Position numbers and translations under genes: made by a program
Part shown: piece after piece, positions 1 to 7,749 of the stretch
Layout of the letters: the number at the start of each line of letters is the position of its first letter
Numbering within the stretch: position 1 is the first letter of the stretch
Notes under the pieces: model-generated
What the model was told of the DNA's origin: nothing
Seen by the model: the letters and a program-made list of their open reading frames with translations, nothing else
Databases searched by the model: none
Source: Flexifilum sp963727545
GTDB lineage: Bacteria; Chloroflexota; Anaerolineae; Aggregatilineales; Phototrophicaceae
Assembly: GCA_963727545.1 (NCBI GenBank)
Contig: CAVSGS010000008.1
Location: 6,867 to 70,866 of the forward strand
Reading direction: 5' to 3'
DNA length: 64,000 bases

Positions 1-657
1 CATCCGACGCTGGTCGATGCGATGGTCGCGATCACCGCCGGGCTGATCGGTGCCTATGCGACGGCGCGCAAGGACATTCCCGCTGCGCTCGCCGGGGTAG
101 CGATCGCCGCCGCGTTGGTGCCGCCGCTGTGCACGATCGGGCTGGCGCTGGCGACCAGTTACAACAGCTTGGCGCTGGGCGCGACCCTGCTGTTCGTGAC
201 CAACATCGTCTGCATCAGCCTCGCGGGGTGGGCGGTTTTCTTCTGGATGGGGATGCGTCCGCGTCTGGTCGAAAAGTCGCGGCGGCGGCAGTATCTCTCG
301 TGGGCGCTGGTGCTGCTGCTGGCGCTGCCGATTCTGCTGGTGCTGCTCAACCTGAGCAATCGCAAGACGGCTACCAGCACGGTCGGGCAGCGCTTGCAAG
401 AAGCGTTCGCCCCGGCGGTGCTGGTCGATATGCAGGTCGAGGATAGCAACAAACTGACGATCCTCGCCACGCTGCGATCCGCCGACCCGATCACGCCGGA
501 CGAGGTGCGGATCGTGCAGAACTCGCTGTCCTCGCAGTTGAACGAGCCGGTGGTGCTGCAGGTCGTCGTCCAGACGATGATCGTGCCGCCGACCGACGAG
601 CCGCGCCCGACCAATACGCCCGCGATCACGCCCGTGCCGACGGAAACGCCGTCGTAG
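1..657 (+). CDS. DUF389-type membrane protein, C-terminal part
   Basis: The frame is open from the left edge of the window, so the start and N-terminal half are missing and about 218 codons remain. What is left begins inside a run of hydrophobic helices rich in Ala, Gly and Leu, with the segments 'GLIGAYATARKD' and 'AALVPPLCTIGLAL' that resemble DUF389/TIGR00341 membrane proteins. A further helix near residues 100-120 is followed by a soluble domain of about 70 residues and a Thr/Pro-rich tail ('TNTPAITPVPTETPS'). The biochemical function of this family is not established. The polar C-terminal tail probably lies outside the membrane. No downstream partner is in the same operon, because the next gene is on the other strand and separated by palindromic repeats. 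Confidence 0.75.
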   Translation, partial: HPTLVDAMVAITAGLIGAYATARKDIPAALAGVAIAAALVPPLCTIGLALATSYNSLALGATLLFVTNIVCISLAGWAVFFWMGMRPRLVEKSRRRQYLSWALVLLLALPILLVLLNLSNRKTATSTVGQRLQEAFAPAVLVDMQVEDSNKLTILATLRSADPITPDEVRIVQNSLSSQLNEPVVLQVVVQTMIVPPTDEPRPTNTPAITPVPTETPS

Positions 658-720
658 AAACCTCACTCCCCGACCCGCTCGCCCGTAAGCGAAGCGGCGG
701 TAACCTGCTTTAGATCATGG

Positions 721-749
721 GTAGGGGCAGAACTTAGTTCTGCCCCTAC
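721..749. repeat. short palindromic repeat ('GTAGGGGC...GCCCCTAC' family)
   Basis: A near-perfect hairpin with outer arms 'GTAGGGGCAGAAC' and its complement around a 3-base loop. It is the first of more than twenty hairpins in this window that share the outer GTAGGGGC/GCCCCTAC arms but differ in the inner arm (CAGAAC, GCAGC, GTAATAT, CACAGC and so on). Confidence 0.85.
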
Positions 750-774
750 GATTCGATCTGCCAAGCGGGAGTCA

Positions 775-877
775 GTAGGGGCGCACCGATGTGTGCGCCC
801 ACAACCGGGCAGATCCGCAGGTCTGCCCCTACGATTCCCGACGTGAATCAATCAGGGCGCACGCCGTGCGCCCCTAC
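775..877. repeat. cluster of three palindromic repeats
   Basis: Three hairpins of the GTAGGGGC family lie head to tail (about 775-800, 808-832 and 854-877), with inner arms GCGCAC, AGACCTGC-like and GCGCAC. The last one overlaps the apparent 3' end of the DsbA-like gene on the minus strand. Confidence 0.8.
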
Positions 878-1691
878 AAAACAACTGGATCGTGCTGAGT
901 GCTACAGCTTCACTTCGGCGGTTGCTTCCGGCGTCATTTCGGGAGTCTGACTCCGGCAGGGTTCCGGCGTTTGCCATCTCGATCACCTGCGCCAGCACCG
1001 AGTAAGAGACGCCACCGCGATCGTAGGTCACGCCGTCGAGCACAATCGGCTGCGCGTCGCCGTCGCCGTAGCGCACCAAGATCGCCGGTGTTCCGCCGAT
1101 GTTGTTGGCGTCGGCGAAAGCAAGGTCGGCATCGACCTGCGCAGGATCATTGGCACAGGTCATCATCTGTTCGTAATCGATCCCCAGTTTGTCGGCGAAC
1201 AGTTGGGGTACGTTGCCGTTGTAGTTCCCCGGTATCGCCCAGCCATACATCAGTTCATAGGCAGTCCAGTAGGCACCCGGCAGTTGAGCGTCGGCGCAGT
1301 CCATCAGCCGCCCGACGACGTAAGTCTTGACGCCGCCCGCCGTCGGCATGACGCGGAACTCGAATTTGGCTTGCCCGGTCGCCACGTAATCGACGATCAT
1401 CTGGTCGATGATCGGGGCGTAATCCTCGCAGTGGGGGCAGGCGAAATCGCTGAACTCAATGATCGTGATCGGCGCGTCCGGCTCGCCGACGACGTAACCG
1501 CCATCCGCCTGACGGGTTTGGGGCAGGGCGGCGAAAATGTCGGTGAGCGTGGGTTCCGCCGCGGCGGTCGCTTCGGGAGTCGCGGCAGGCACTTCCGGCG
1601 TGATCTCCGGGGTGGCGTCCTGCGCGAAAGTTATCCCGACGCTGATCGACAGCAGCAGCGCGATCCAAATCAACAGTTTTATAGGTTTCAT
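852..1691 (-). CDS. DsbA-family thioredoxin-fold exported protein (C-terminal frameshift)
   Basis: The protein starts with a signal peptide ('LLIWIALLLSISVGITFAQ'), then a Thr-Pro-Glu-Ala linker (residues 24-47) and a DsbA/thioredoxin_4 domain. The domain has the active-site motif 'CPHC' after 'IIEFSDFA' and the conserved cis-Pro segment 'IGGTPAILV'. It probably forms or exchanges disulfides in exported proteins outside the cytoplasmic membrane. The last ~25 codons ('RNDAGSNRRSEAV...') look out of frame. Shifting by one base after about position 945 gives a natural tail 'EMTPEATAEVKL' that ends at TAG 902-904. The listed stop at 852 arises only because the shifted frame runs into a palindromic repeat. 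The gene is monocistronic and divergent from the ABM gene. Confidence 0.8.
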   Translation of the reverse strand: MKPIKLLIWIALLLSISVGITFAQDATPEITPEVPAATPEATAAAEPTLTDIFAALPQTRQADGGYVVGEPDAPITIIEFSDFACPHCEDYAPIIDQMIVDYVATGQAKFEFRVMPTAGGVKTYVVGRLMDCADAQLPGAYWTAYELMYGWAIPGNYNGNVPQLFADKLGIDYEQMMTCANDPAQVDADLAFADANNIGGTPAILVRYGDGDAQPIVLDGVTYDRGGVSYSVLAQVIEMANAGTLPESDSRNDAGSNRRSEAVALSTIQLFCRGARRAP

Positions 1692-1972
1692 TAATCAACT
1701 ACTCCAATTCCGCTTAGATGACCGAGCCAATATCGGCGCAACCGACTGATTTTAGAAGCATCGTCCAGTTTGTAGCACGCTCAGGGAGATCGCGCAAAAA
1801 GAAAAGTCGTGAACTTTGTAAACGATTACAGGCGAACTGTAAAAGGTGACTAATTGCGCACCGATCGCGAACGGCTAGATTCGTGCAGAATGCCTAAAAT
1901 GAATTGCGCTTTCGTAATTTACAACGCAATGCTTCCGTGTTTCAATAGACATAAAGCGCAGGGAGAAAAATC

Positions 1973-2332
1973 ATGTACGCGCAAAAGACTTCGATTCGTG
2001 TTCCACTGGAAAATATGGAACACATGCGGGAGATCGTTCAGCGCAGTTATCTCCCGAAAGTTCGTACTCGTCCCGGCTTTGTATCCGCTTTTTTCCTCGA
2101 ACAAGTTGACGACTCCGACCGCGCCGAATTGATCGTGCTGTGGGAAGATCAAGCGGCGCTGGAGCGCTTCAACAGCACCGGGATGTTGGAAGCCTCGGTT
2201 CAGGGATTGGCGGCGCGGCTGCCGGGCGTGCAGATTCAGCGGGATGGCTACCTCGTCAGCCTGTTGACGGGCGTGCAGCCGGAAGATTTGCCGGAAGCCT
2301 TCGAACTGGACGCGCTGGTCGCGGCGCGGTAG
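1973..2332 (+). CDS. antibiotic biosynthesis monooxygenase (ABM) domain protein
   Basis: A 119-residue protein fitting one small ferredoxin-like ABM domain plus a short extension. Landmarks are a beta strand 'TSIRVP', a helix from residue ~14, 'RPGFVSAFFLEQ' and 'ELIVLWEDQAALERFN', the usual strand-helix pattern of the family. Such proteins include small cofactor-free monooxygenases and haem-degrading enzymes, so no substrate can be named. The ATG is preceded by 'CAGGGAGAAAAATC', a good ribosome binding site. The gene stands alone and has a strong terminator directly downstream. Confidence 0.75.
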   Translation: MYAQKTSIRVPLENMEHMREIVQRSYLPKVRTRPGFVSAFFLEQVDDSDRAELIVLWEDQAALERFNSTGMLEASVQGLAARLPGVQIQRDGYLVSLLTGVQPEDLPEAFELDALVAAR

Positions 2333-2377
2333 GCGGATGCGCTAGATTTGCTGGTTAGTCCTTACAACTTTGCGGTT

Positions 2378-2407
2378 AGCGACCCGTTCAGCGGGTCGCT
2401 TTTTTTG
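2378..2407 (+). terminator. rho-independent terminator of the ABM gene
   Basis: Nine-base stem 'AGCGACCCG' with loop TTCA and its complement, followed directly by seven T. It lies 45 bases after the stop codon. Confidence 0.9.
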
Positions 2408-2424
2408 TGGGGAGTGATGTTGCA

Positions 2425-2465
2425 AACCTCACCCCCCGACCCCCTCGCCATGATGAGAGGGGGAC
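2425..2465. repeat. 'CCTCACCCCC' repeat
   Basis: Member of a second recurring intergenic family that reads CCTCACCCCCGACCCC-CTC(short loop)GAG-GGGGA. The same unit recurs near 4280, 13580, 17341, 21442, 27099, 46716, 50055 and 59346, in both orientations. Confidence 0.75.
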
Positions 2466-2523
2466 AACAGCAGGGATCTATATTCAGTCCTAATTTGTAG
2501 AAGTCGGTTAGCTCGCGGCGAGG

Positions 2524-3270
2524 TTACGTCATTGCCTCGCCGCCGTCGACGTTGATCGCCTGCCCGGTGATGAAGCTCGCGGCGTCGGAGCAGAGGAACA
2601 GCACGACGCTGGCGACCTCCTCCGGCGATCCCTGCCGACCGAGCGCAGGCGATCCGGGGGCGGTGCCGTCGCCGTCAATGCTGCCGGGGCAAACCGCGTT
2701 GACGCGGATGCCGAGCGGCGCGAGTTCGCGGGCGCTCTGGCGGGTCATGCCGATCAGTCCGGCTTTGGTGCTGACGTAGCTGATCCCATTCGATAGGGTG
2801 GATGGATGTCCGGCGGTCGAGGCGACGTTGACGATCGCGCCGCCGCCCTCATCTGCCATGACCCGGCTGAGCAACTGGGTGCAGAAGAACGCGCCGGTCA
2901 GGTTCACGTCGACGACGCGGCGCCAGTCCCATTCGTCGAGCGCCGACATCGCGCCGAGCTTGAGCACGCCCGCCGCGTTGACGAGGATGTTCAACTTTCC
3001 GAAGGCGTCGCGCCCCGCTTCGATCATCGAGCCAACTTGAAAGCGATTGGCAACGTCCGCTTGCCATGCCAGCGAGCGCCCGCCCGCGTCGGTGATTTCC
3101 GCCGCTACCCGGTCAGCGCGGTCGGGATTCAAATCGTTGACGACGACGGCAGCGCCAGCCGCCGCCAGCGCCAGCGCAGTCGCTCGTCCAATGCCCTCAC
3201 CCGCTCCGGTGACCAGCGCAGCACAATCGTCTAGCTGGACGCGGAAAGGCGAGCTAAATTGTTCAACCAA
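2524..3270 (-). CDS. SDR-family oxidoreductase (FabG-like)
   Basis: A classical short-chain dehydrogenase/reductase of 248 residues, the usual length. It shows the Rossmann cofactor motif 'TGAGEGIG' (residues ~21-28), the 'NAAG' motif (~98-101), catalytic Ser in 'NVASTAG', the YxxxK pair in 'YVSTKAG' and the C-terminal 'GQAINVDGG'. The Asp in 'VVNDLN' after strand 2 may favour NAD(H). The true substrate cannot be deduced. Its start overlaps the end of the upstream alpha/beta hydrolase by about 40 bases, which suggests a two-gene operon with coupled translation. Confidence 0.88.
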   Translation of the reverse strand: MVEQFSSPFRVQLDDCAALVTGAGEGIGRATALALAAAGAAVVVNDLNPDRADRVAAEITDAGGRSLAWQADVANRFQVGSMIEAGRDAFGKLNILVNAAGVLKLGAMSALDEWDWRRVVDVNLTGAFFCTQLLSRVMADEGGGAIVNVASTAGHPSTLSNGISYVSTKAGLIGMTRQSARELAPLGIRVNAVCPGSIDGDGTAPGSPALGRQGSPEEVASVVLFLCSDAASFITGQAINVDGGEAMT

Positions 3271-3963
3271 GTGGTGATACCCTTTCGTGCGGAGTTGTTG
3301 AGAACCATGTTGCCGTGTGGATCGATCTCCATCAGCAGGCGGTCGTCACAGTCGATGATGTCGGCTGACGCGCCGTGACGGTAATTGCTTTGATGGGCAG
3401 CGACGGCTTCGGTGGCATAAACTGCCGGGGAGTTCCAGTCTTGCGCGCTCATAACGATCTTGACGCGCGTATCAAGCGCCAAAATCTCATCAGGACCGAG
3501 CAAGTTGGCAATCAGCAAAGCTGCGTAAGGATGCTGCGCCCGCGCGAACAAACCGAAGGCGCTGCCCAATAGACCCGATCCCGGCGCCCAAGGCGAGGAT
3601 CACGGGGCGGCGGCGGTTGACATTGGGCTGTGCCAGCGCGACCTCGTAAGCGTTGACGGCATCCTGCGTGGTCGAGCCGCGCCCACTCGCGCCGCTCCGC
3701 CCGGTGCCGCGCTTATCCCAGCGGAAGACCGCATAACCGTTCGCCAGCCCGGTCTGCGCGTAATCGGCGTAGTCAGCGCGCGTATTACAGCAGGCATGAT
3801 GCAGCACGAACAGCAGGGGATAGCCATTAGCAGGACGGGGGGTTGTGGGGTAATCGATCTGCCCGGCGAGACGAACTTCGTCGCCGGCGAAAACCAACTC
3901 GGTTGACGTGGACTCACGATGCACTAAATCGAGGACCAAGTTTGAAGCCATGTGGTTTCGCAT
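3231..3963 (-). CDS. alpha/beta-hydrolase-like protein, frameshifted
   Basis: Two overlapping frames make one protein. The first (3963 to ~3577) carries 'LLFVLHHACCNTRADY', 'YAVFRWDKRGTGRSG' and 'PVILALGAGIG'; the second (~3574 to 3231) continues 'LLGSAFGLFARAQHPYAALL' and ends with 'IDPHGNMVLNN'. Removing one C from the CCC at 3574-3576 joins them seamlessly into a ~244-residue alpha/beta hydrolase. The nucleophile elbow reads 'GAGIG' rather than GxSxG, so the usual serine is absent and catalysis by the standard triad is doubtful. A GGTG ribosome site sits just before ATG 3963. The next gene in the operon is the SDR. Confidence 0.65.
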
Positions 3964-4102
3964 TCACCTAAAACTCACCAACGAACAACTGACAAACTCT
4001 CTTAAAAAAACGCTTTTAATTCGTAAGTAGCGGTTCGTTTTGGGTACGGATGCGGAAATCAGCGGATACAAGTCAAACGGTATTTTCTTCCCCTGAGCGT
4101 TA

Positions 4103-4108
4103 ATTATA
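4103..4108 (-). promoter_or_regulatory. possible -10 box of the hydrolase-SDR operon
   Basis: A perfect TATAAT on the minus strand inside an AT-rich tract, about 140 bases before the hydrolase start. No good -35 box is visible at 17 bases, so this is tentative. Confidence 0.3.
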
Positions 4109-4253
4109 ACAAAGATGCGTAACAACCGCACATTGTTTTAATAAAATAGGCATAACTTTAGGACTTTTTGCACAGATCAGCGATGGGCTTTTAGCTTTCA
4201 GCAGTCAGCTATAAAGCAGTTCGCGCTTCATCTGGCAAATGTCGAAGACAAAC

Positions 4254-4410
4254 GGGCGTAACATGTTACGCCCCTACAAACCTCACCCCCGTCCCCTCTC
4301 CCTAGGAGAGGGGAGAAAAACGCGGATATGAGGTTAAGCTCACACTGTCCTAATTTGGGCGCACCGATGTGTGCGCCCAATTGGGGGCAGACACGCAGGT
4401 CTGCTCCTAC
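4254..4410. repeat. palindromic repeat cluster
   Basis: Hairpin with inner arm GTAACA (4254-4276), then a CCTCACCCCC-family unit around a CCTAGG centre (4280-4315), then hairpins with inner arms GCGCAC (4357-4378) and AGACxTGC (4384-4410). Confidence 0.75.
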
Positions 4411-4573
4411 AAAAGACATCTTTGCAACGGAGCAGCTTTACCACACTTCACGTTCATATGTAAACCCGTTGCGACACGAATAGTTAGTCACCGGAAGTGG
4501 GCGAAGCGGGTCGCTGCGCGAGCGAAAAGGCTCATCTCGTGTTCCTATTTCCCGGCGGCGGACGTTCCCCTGC

Positions 4574-4602
4574 TTGACGGTATAGAACGTTGGTGCTACG
4601 CT
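4574..4602 (+). promoter_or_regulatory. probable promoter of nurA
   Basis: TTGACG (five of six matches to the -35 consensus) and TACGCT separated by exactly 17 bases, 45 bases before the nurA GTG start. The -10 box is weak. Confidence 0.4.
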
Positions 4603-4646
4603 AAGCGCATATGTTGGGAAATACTAACTTTCTTAGGCGGTCATAA

Positions 4647-5879
4647 GTGTCGCTGGAGTTCAACAAGATCGTCGTGCAGGTGCAGACGATGGGGCGCTAT
4701 CTGGGGCATCGCAGCGTCGGCTTGGCGAGCAAGCTGGAAATCGCGCTCGACATGTTCTACGCGGCGACCGACCTCGACGCAGTCCACGAGCGGATCAAGC
4801 TGGTACGCGAGTTGAGCGTGAGCGGGTATCGCGGCGCTGCGCCGGTCCCGCGCCCGGACGACGAGATCATCTGCGGCGTGGGTGGTCTGCCGGACGCGCC
4901 GCCGAGCGCAACGCTGATCGCGGTCGATGGCTCGCAAATTTACCCGGACGCGCACGCCGCCGCTCAGTACTACCTGATCAACATGGGGACGTTCGTCTAC
5001 TATCAGGGCGAGACGCCGCGCCTGCCGGAGCAGTCGACCGAGCCGGAACTGGTCTACAGCGAAGCCCTGCTGACCGACAAAGACGGGCGGCTGATCACCA
5101 ACCAGACGGTCAACGCGCGCCGCTCGGTGATGGAGATGCAGTGGTTGGCGAAAGCGGCGTGGGAGCATCAGCCCGAACCGCGCCCGCTGATCGGTGTGCA
5201 CGATGGCGGCTTGCTCAAGTTCTTCGGCGGCAACGAGGTCGCCGGGGGGCAGGAGATCGAGAAGAATTATCTGGAAGCGCTGCAAAAACTGCACGACTCC
5301 GGCGCGATCCTGAGCGGCTATCTCGACGTGCCGCGCAGCACTTACTTGATCAGCCTGCTGCACCTGCTCAGCCTCGCGCCGGGGCAGGTCAACGACGCGA
5401 CGCTGCGCTCGAACGGCGAGATCGAGGGCTTGACCGACGCGATGCTGTTCGCGGAAGTGCTGGAACCGGGCGAACGCTCGGCGATCATGGTGCAGAACTC
5501 GCCGCAGAACCGCGATTACTCGCAGAAGATGGGCGCGCAGTACGAGATCGGCTTCTTCTACGTCAACGTGTCGCTGGGGAAAAAGCCGACGATTGCGCGG
5601 ATCGACATCCCGCTGTGGGTGGCGCGCGACAAACAGGCGGTCGCGGCGCTGCACGCGCTGATCGTGGCGCAGTGCGCGATTCAGGGACGCCGACATTATC
5701 CCTACGCGCTGACGCGGGCGGATGAGCTGGCATACATCAGCAGTGTTGAGAAAAGCCAGTTGGATGAGATGATCCGGGTGGAGATGTTCAAGAATGCGCT
5801 GGAGCCGGAAGCCTCGAACAAGCTGCAAACCAAGGGGCTGGCGCGGAGCGACAAACGGCGGCATCGCTTAGGAGTATGA
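4647..5879 (+). CDS. nurA: NurA-domain nuclease
   Basis: A 410-residue protein with the NurA signature 'LIAVDGSQIYPD' (residues ~90-101), the acidic metal-binding motif of this 5'-3' nuclease, and a second acidic motif in 'LIGVHDGGLLKFFGG'. NurA works with the HerA hexameric translocase in DNA end resection. Here the partner immediately downstream (4-base gap) is a stand-alone HAS-barrel protein with no ATPase domain. The start is GTG 4647, because the family-like sequence begins 'MSLEFNKIVVQVQTMG' and nothing plausible lies upstream in frame. Length fits bacterial NurA proteins. Confidence 0.8.
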   Translation: MSLEFNKIVVQVQTMGRYLGHRSVGLASKLEIALDMFYAATDLDAVHERIKLVRELSVSGYRGAAPVPRPDDEIICGVGGLPDAPPSATLIAVDGSQIYPDAHAAAQYYLINMGTFVYYQGETPRLPEQSTEPELVYSEALLTDKDGRLITNQTVNARRSVMEMQWLAKAAWEHQPEPRPLIGVHDGGLLKFFGGNEVAGGQEIEKNYLEALQKLHDSGAILSGYLDVPRSTYLISLLHLLSLAPGQVNDATLRSNGEIEGLTDAMLFAEVLEPGERSAIMVQNSPQNRDYSQKMGAQYEIGFFYVNVSLGKKPTIARIDIPLWVARDKQAVAALHALIVAQCAIQGRRHYPYALTRADELAYISSVEKSQLDEMIRVEMFKNALEPEASNKLQTKGLARSDKRRHRLGV

Positions 5880-5883
5880 CAGT

Positions 5884-6501
5884 ATGATGACGGCTACTCA
5901 GCAGCACATTGTCGGTCGCGTCCTGCGCGCCAGTACGACCGGGTTCGACTGCGGCACGCGGGGCAGTAAAATCGACGAGCTGCATACCTTCGGCGCGTTC
6001 GTCAAAGTGGCGATCTCCGAGGACGACTCGGCGCACGCGGTCGGCTTGATCTACGCCATTCGCATCGACGACGATCCGCTGGCGCGCGAACTGGTGATGG
6101 CGAGCTACGTCGACAACAACGCGCTGATCGATCAGCGCGAAAACCGGATGGTGCCGGTCGAAATCGGCGTGATCAACATCGGCTACATGTTCAGCGGGCA
6201 GATGATCCACAGCCTGCCGCCCCGCCCGCCGATGAGCCTGTGCGAGGTCGACCTGTGCACGTCGGACGAGGTCTACGCTTTCACGCAGCGGTTCGACTTC
6301 TTCCGCTTGGTGCTGGGCGCGAAAGAAGTGCCGTCGGACGAGTTGATCGCGGCGGCGCTGCGCTACGCCTCGTGGGCGTACCCGGAAGACGAGCGCTATC
6401 AATTTCTGGTGCGCTGCGGTCGCAAACTGGCGGGACTGCTCTCCCACGACCTGAAGCGCTTGGCGCATGTCTTGGAATTGATCAAGCCTGAACATAACTA
6501 G
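5884..6501 (+). CDS. HAS-barrel (HerA N-terminal-like) protein without ATPase domain
   Basis: 205 residues. The N-terminal half resembles the HAS-barrel of HerA/ATP synthase-type proteins: 'IVGRVLRASTTGFDC', 'GAFVKV', 'GLIYAIRIDDDPLAREL', then 'INIGYMFSGQMIHSLPPRPP'. The C-terminal half is helical ('SDELIAAALRYASWAYPEDERY', 'GRKLAGLLSHDLKRLAHVLE'). No Walker A or B motif is present, so it cannot be a HerA translocase on its own. Four bases separate it from nurA, so both are surely co-transcribed. I infer a role as adaptor or regulator for NurA; a HerA ATPase would have to be encoded elsewhere. Confidence 0.6.
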   Translation: MMTATQQHIVGRVLRASTTGFDCGTRGSKIDELHTFGAFVKVAISEDDSAHAVGLIYAIRIDDDPLARELVMASYVDNNALIDQRENRMVPVEIGVINIGYMFSGQMIHSLPPRPPMSLCEVDLCTSDEVYAFTQRFDFFRLVLGAKEVPSDELIAAALRYASWAYPEDERYQFLVRCGRKLAGLLSHDLKRLAHVLELIKPEHN

Positions 6502-6548
6502 ATCATAGCACGCATGTTCTAAATGTCAAGTGAAGCGGCTGCAAGTAT

Positions 6549-6610
6549 CAGGACAAACGCATCCAAACTGACTTGAACCGCGTGCAACCTTCGGTTGCCT
6601 ACGTCAAGCA
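6549..6610. repeat. fragment of a repeated element with hairpin 'GCAACCTTCGGTTGC'
   Basis: The segment 'GGACAAACGCATCC' followed ~25 bases later by the hairpin 'GCAACCTTCGGTTGC' matches the left half of the transposon-like element at 52196-52434. It sits just before the DinB-like gene and supplies a spurious upstream TTG start. Confidence 0.6.
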
Positions 6611-6630
6611 TAGGGGGAAAGCCGCCGACC

Positions 6631-7107
6631 ATGAACCGCAGCCAAGCCGATTTACTTAAAGAACTGGACGACGCCCGCGTTGACCTGTGGACGGCGCTCG
6701 ATTCGCTTGATCCCGATGTCGAAATTTACCCCGGCTGGAAAAAACGCGAGTTCTATGCACATATCGGGGGCTGGGAAGCCGCCGTCTTTGAGTTGTTTCG
6801 GGATCACGTGGCACAAGTTCCCCTTCATTCCTCCTATACCTATGCCACGAACGACGAAGCCAATGCCGCTTACGCGAGCGAGCGTCAGAATTTCAGCCTC
6901 GAAAGTGTTCAACTGGAAGCGGAGATCAACCGGTTTGCCATCAAAACCCTGCTCGCCGAGATTGACGATTTCGACGAAGTGGTGGTCTTTCCGTGGGGAG
7001 CCGAATTGGTGGCTTCATGGCTGCAAGATTCGATCCAGCACGAGCGCGACCATGCCGCAGAACTCCGCCAGATGGTGCAGGTGGGGAGCGGGGAGAAAAA
7101 GATTTAA
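6631..7107 (+). CDS. DinB/ClbS-like four-helix-bundle protein
   Basis: 158 residues from ATG 6631, which is preceded by 'TAGGGGGAAA'. The sequence has the layout of the DinB/ClbS/maleylpyruvate isomerase N-terminal fold: a helix 'SQADLLKELDDARVDLWTALDSL', then 'WKKREFYAHIGGWEAAVFELF' with a His in the second helix, and a last helix 'WLQDSIQHERDHAAELRQMV' with the paired His residues that bind metal in this fold. Members act as metal-dependent thiol transferases or cyclopropane hydrolases, but many are uncharacterised, so no reaction is assigned. Confidence 0.7.
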   Translation: MNRSQADLLKELDDARVDLWTALDSLDPDVEIYPGWKKREFYAHIGGWEAAVFELFRDHVAQVPLHSSYTYATNDEANAAYASERQNFSLESVQLEAEINRFAIKTLLAEIDDFDEVVVFPWGAELVASWLQDSIQHERDHAAELRQMVQVGSGEKKI

Positions 7108-7173
7108 CGCAAAGGCGCTAAGACGCACGGACGCAAAGTAAATAACGGGCACGCCACCAGAAGCTAAATCATC

Positions 7174-7561
7174 ATGCTGAACGCTATTCGCCAGATTGCC
7201 AAGCACGTGATCAACCCCGTCACCAAGCGGTTCGCCGGACGATCCAATACACCGTTCGTGATCGTGCGGCACGTCGGGCGCAAGAGTGGCAAATCGTACG
7301 AGACGCCGATCATCGCCATCAAGAAAGACGGCTGGTTCCTGATCGAACTGACCTACGGCGAGAGGTCGATTGGTATCGCAACGTCAAAGCGGCGGGCGGC
7401 TGCGTGATCGTCTGGCACGGGCAGCCGTTCACGATCAACAAGTCACGCCGCTGAGCACCGAGGAGGGCTACCGCGAGTTCCCGCAGCCGTTCAACGCGGC
7501 GCTGCGGCTGATGCAGCGGCGCGATTTCGTGCGGCTGGACTACGAAAAGCCAAAGATTTAA
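7174..7561 (+). CDS. deazaflavin-type (DDN-like) nitroreductase family protein, two frameshifts
   Basis: The product is spread over three frames. Frame one gives 'NPVTKRFAGRSNTPFVIVRHVGRKSGKSYETPI' up to 'LTYGE'. A second frame gives 'VDWYRNVKAAGGCVIVWHGQPFTINK' (from ~7365). A third gives 'VTPLSTEEGYREFPQPFNAALRLMQRRDFVRL' (from ~7443). Joined, they make a ~127-residue protein of the DUF385/nitroreductase family that binds coenzyme F420 or other deazaflavins; 'GRKSGKxYETP' is the characteristic motif. Two shifts in so small a gene mean either a decayed gene or two sequence errors. Its relative at 29962-30582 is intact. Confidence 0.65.
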
Positions 7562-7655
7562 CGCAAAGACGCAAAGAAGTAAGGGAAAGACGCAAAGACC
7601 TTTCTGAAACTGTTTTTTCTTTGCGTCTTGTTTTTACGCCTTTGCGTTAGGCGGT
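7558..7655. repeat. 'ACGCAAAG/CTTTGCGT' inverted-repeat element
   Basis: Runs of 'ACGCAAAGACGCAAAG' (7560-7600) face 'CTTTGCGTCTT...GCCTTTGCGTT' (7618-7650), so the transcript would fold into one long stem. Related elements lie at 11661-11782, 19871-20013 and 52240-52403. Confidence 0.65.
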
Positions 7656-7717
7656 TATCTTTTCTGGCTCGCACTCGCCACACCCCCGGCGATGTGCTAT
7701 CTTTTCCTCTAGGATCA

Positions 7718-7743
7718 GGGCAGACACAGAGGTCTGCCCCTAC
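7718..7743. repeat. palindromic repeat (GCAGACC/GGTCTGC inner arm)
   Basis: Hairpin GGGCAGAC...GTCTGCCCCTAC that ends six bases before the ATG of the sugar-isomerase gene, so it replaces the normal leader. Confidence 0.7.
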
Positions 7744-7749
7744 AGATTG

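Larger units (their letters stand above)
3964..4646. other. 683-base intergenic region with repeats
   Basis: Divergent intergenic region between the hydrolase and nurA. The first 180 bases are AT-rich, unlike the surroundings, and hold the likely promoter of the hydrolase. It then contains a GTAGGGGC-family hairpin (4254-4276), a CCTCACCCCC unit (4280-4315) and a two-hairpin cluster (4357-4410). I see no credible gene in it; the open frames that cross it are built from repeat sequence. Confidence 0.7.

Noticed and set aside
721..877. CRISPR array
   Set aside because: The repeats are palindromic, scattered singly or in small groups with irregular spacing, and lack unique spacers of equal length; no cas genes occur.
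4369..4815. 148-codon plus-strand frame before nurA
   Set aside because: Starts inside a palindromic repeat, crosses AT-rich leader and overlaps nurA in another frame; no coding character.
4641..5864. 407-codon minus-strand frame opposite nurA
   Set aside because: Antisense shadow of a well-supported gene, rich in Arg, Gln and Val, with no domain.
7600..7655. Rho-independent terminator formed by the CTTTGCGT repeat
   Set aside because: The stem is long and imperfect with T runs inside rather than after it; it belongs to a repeat family also found in non-terminal positions.
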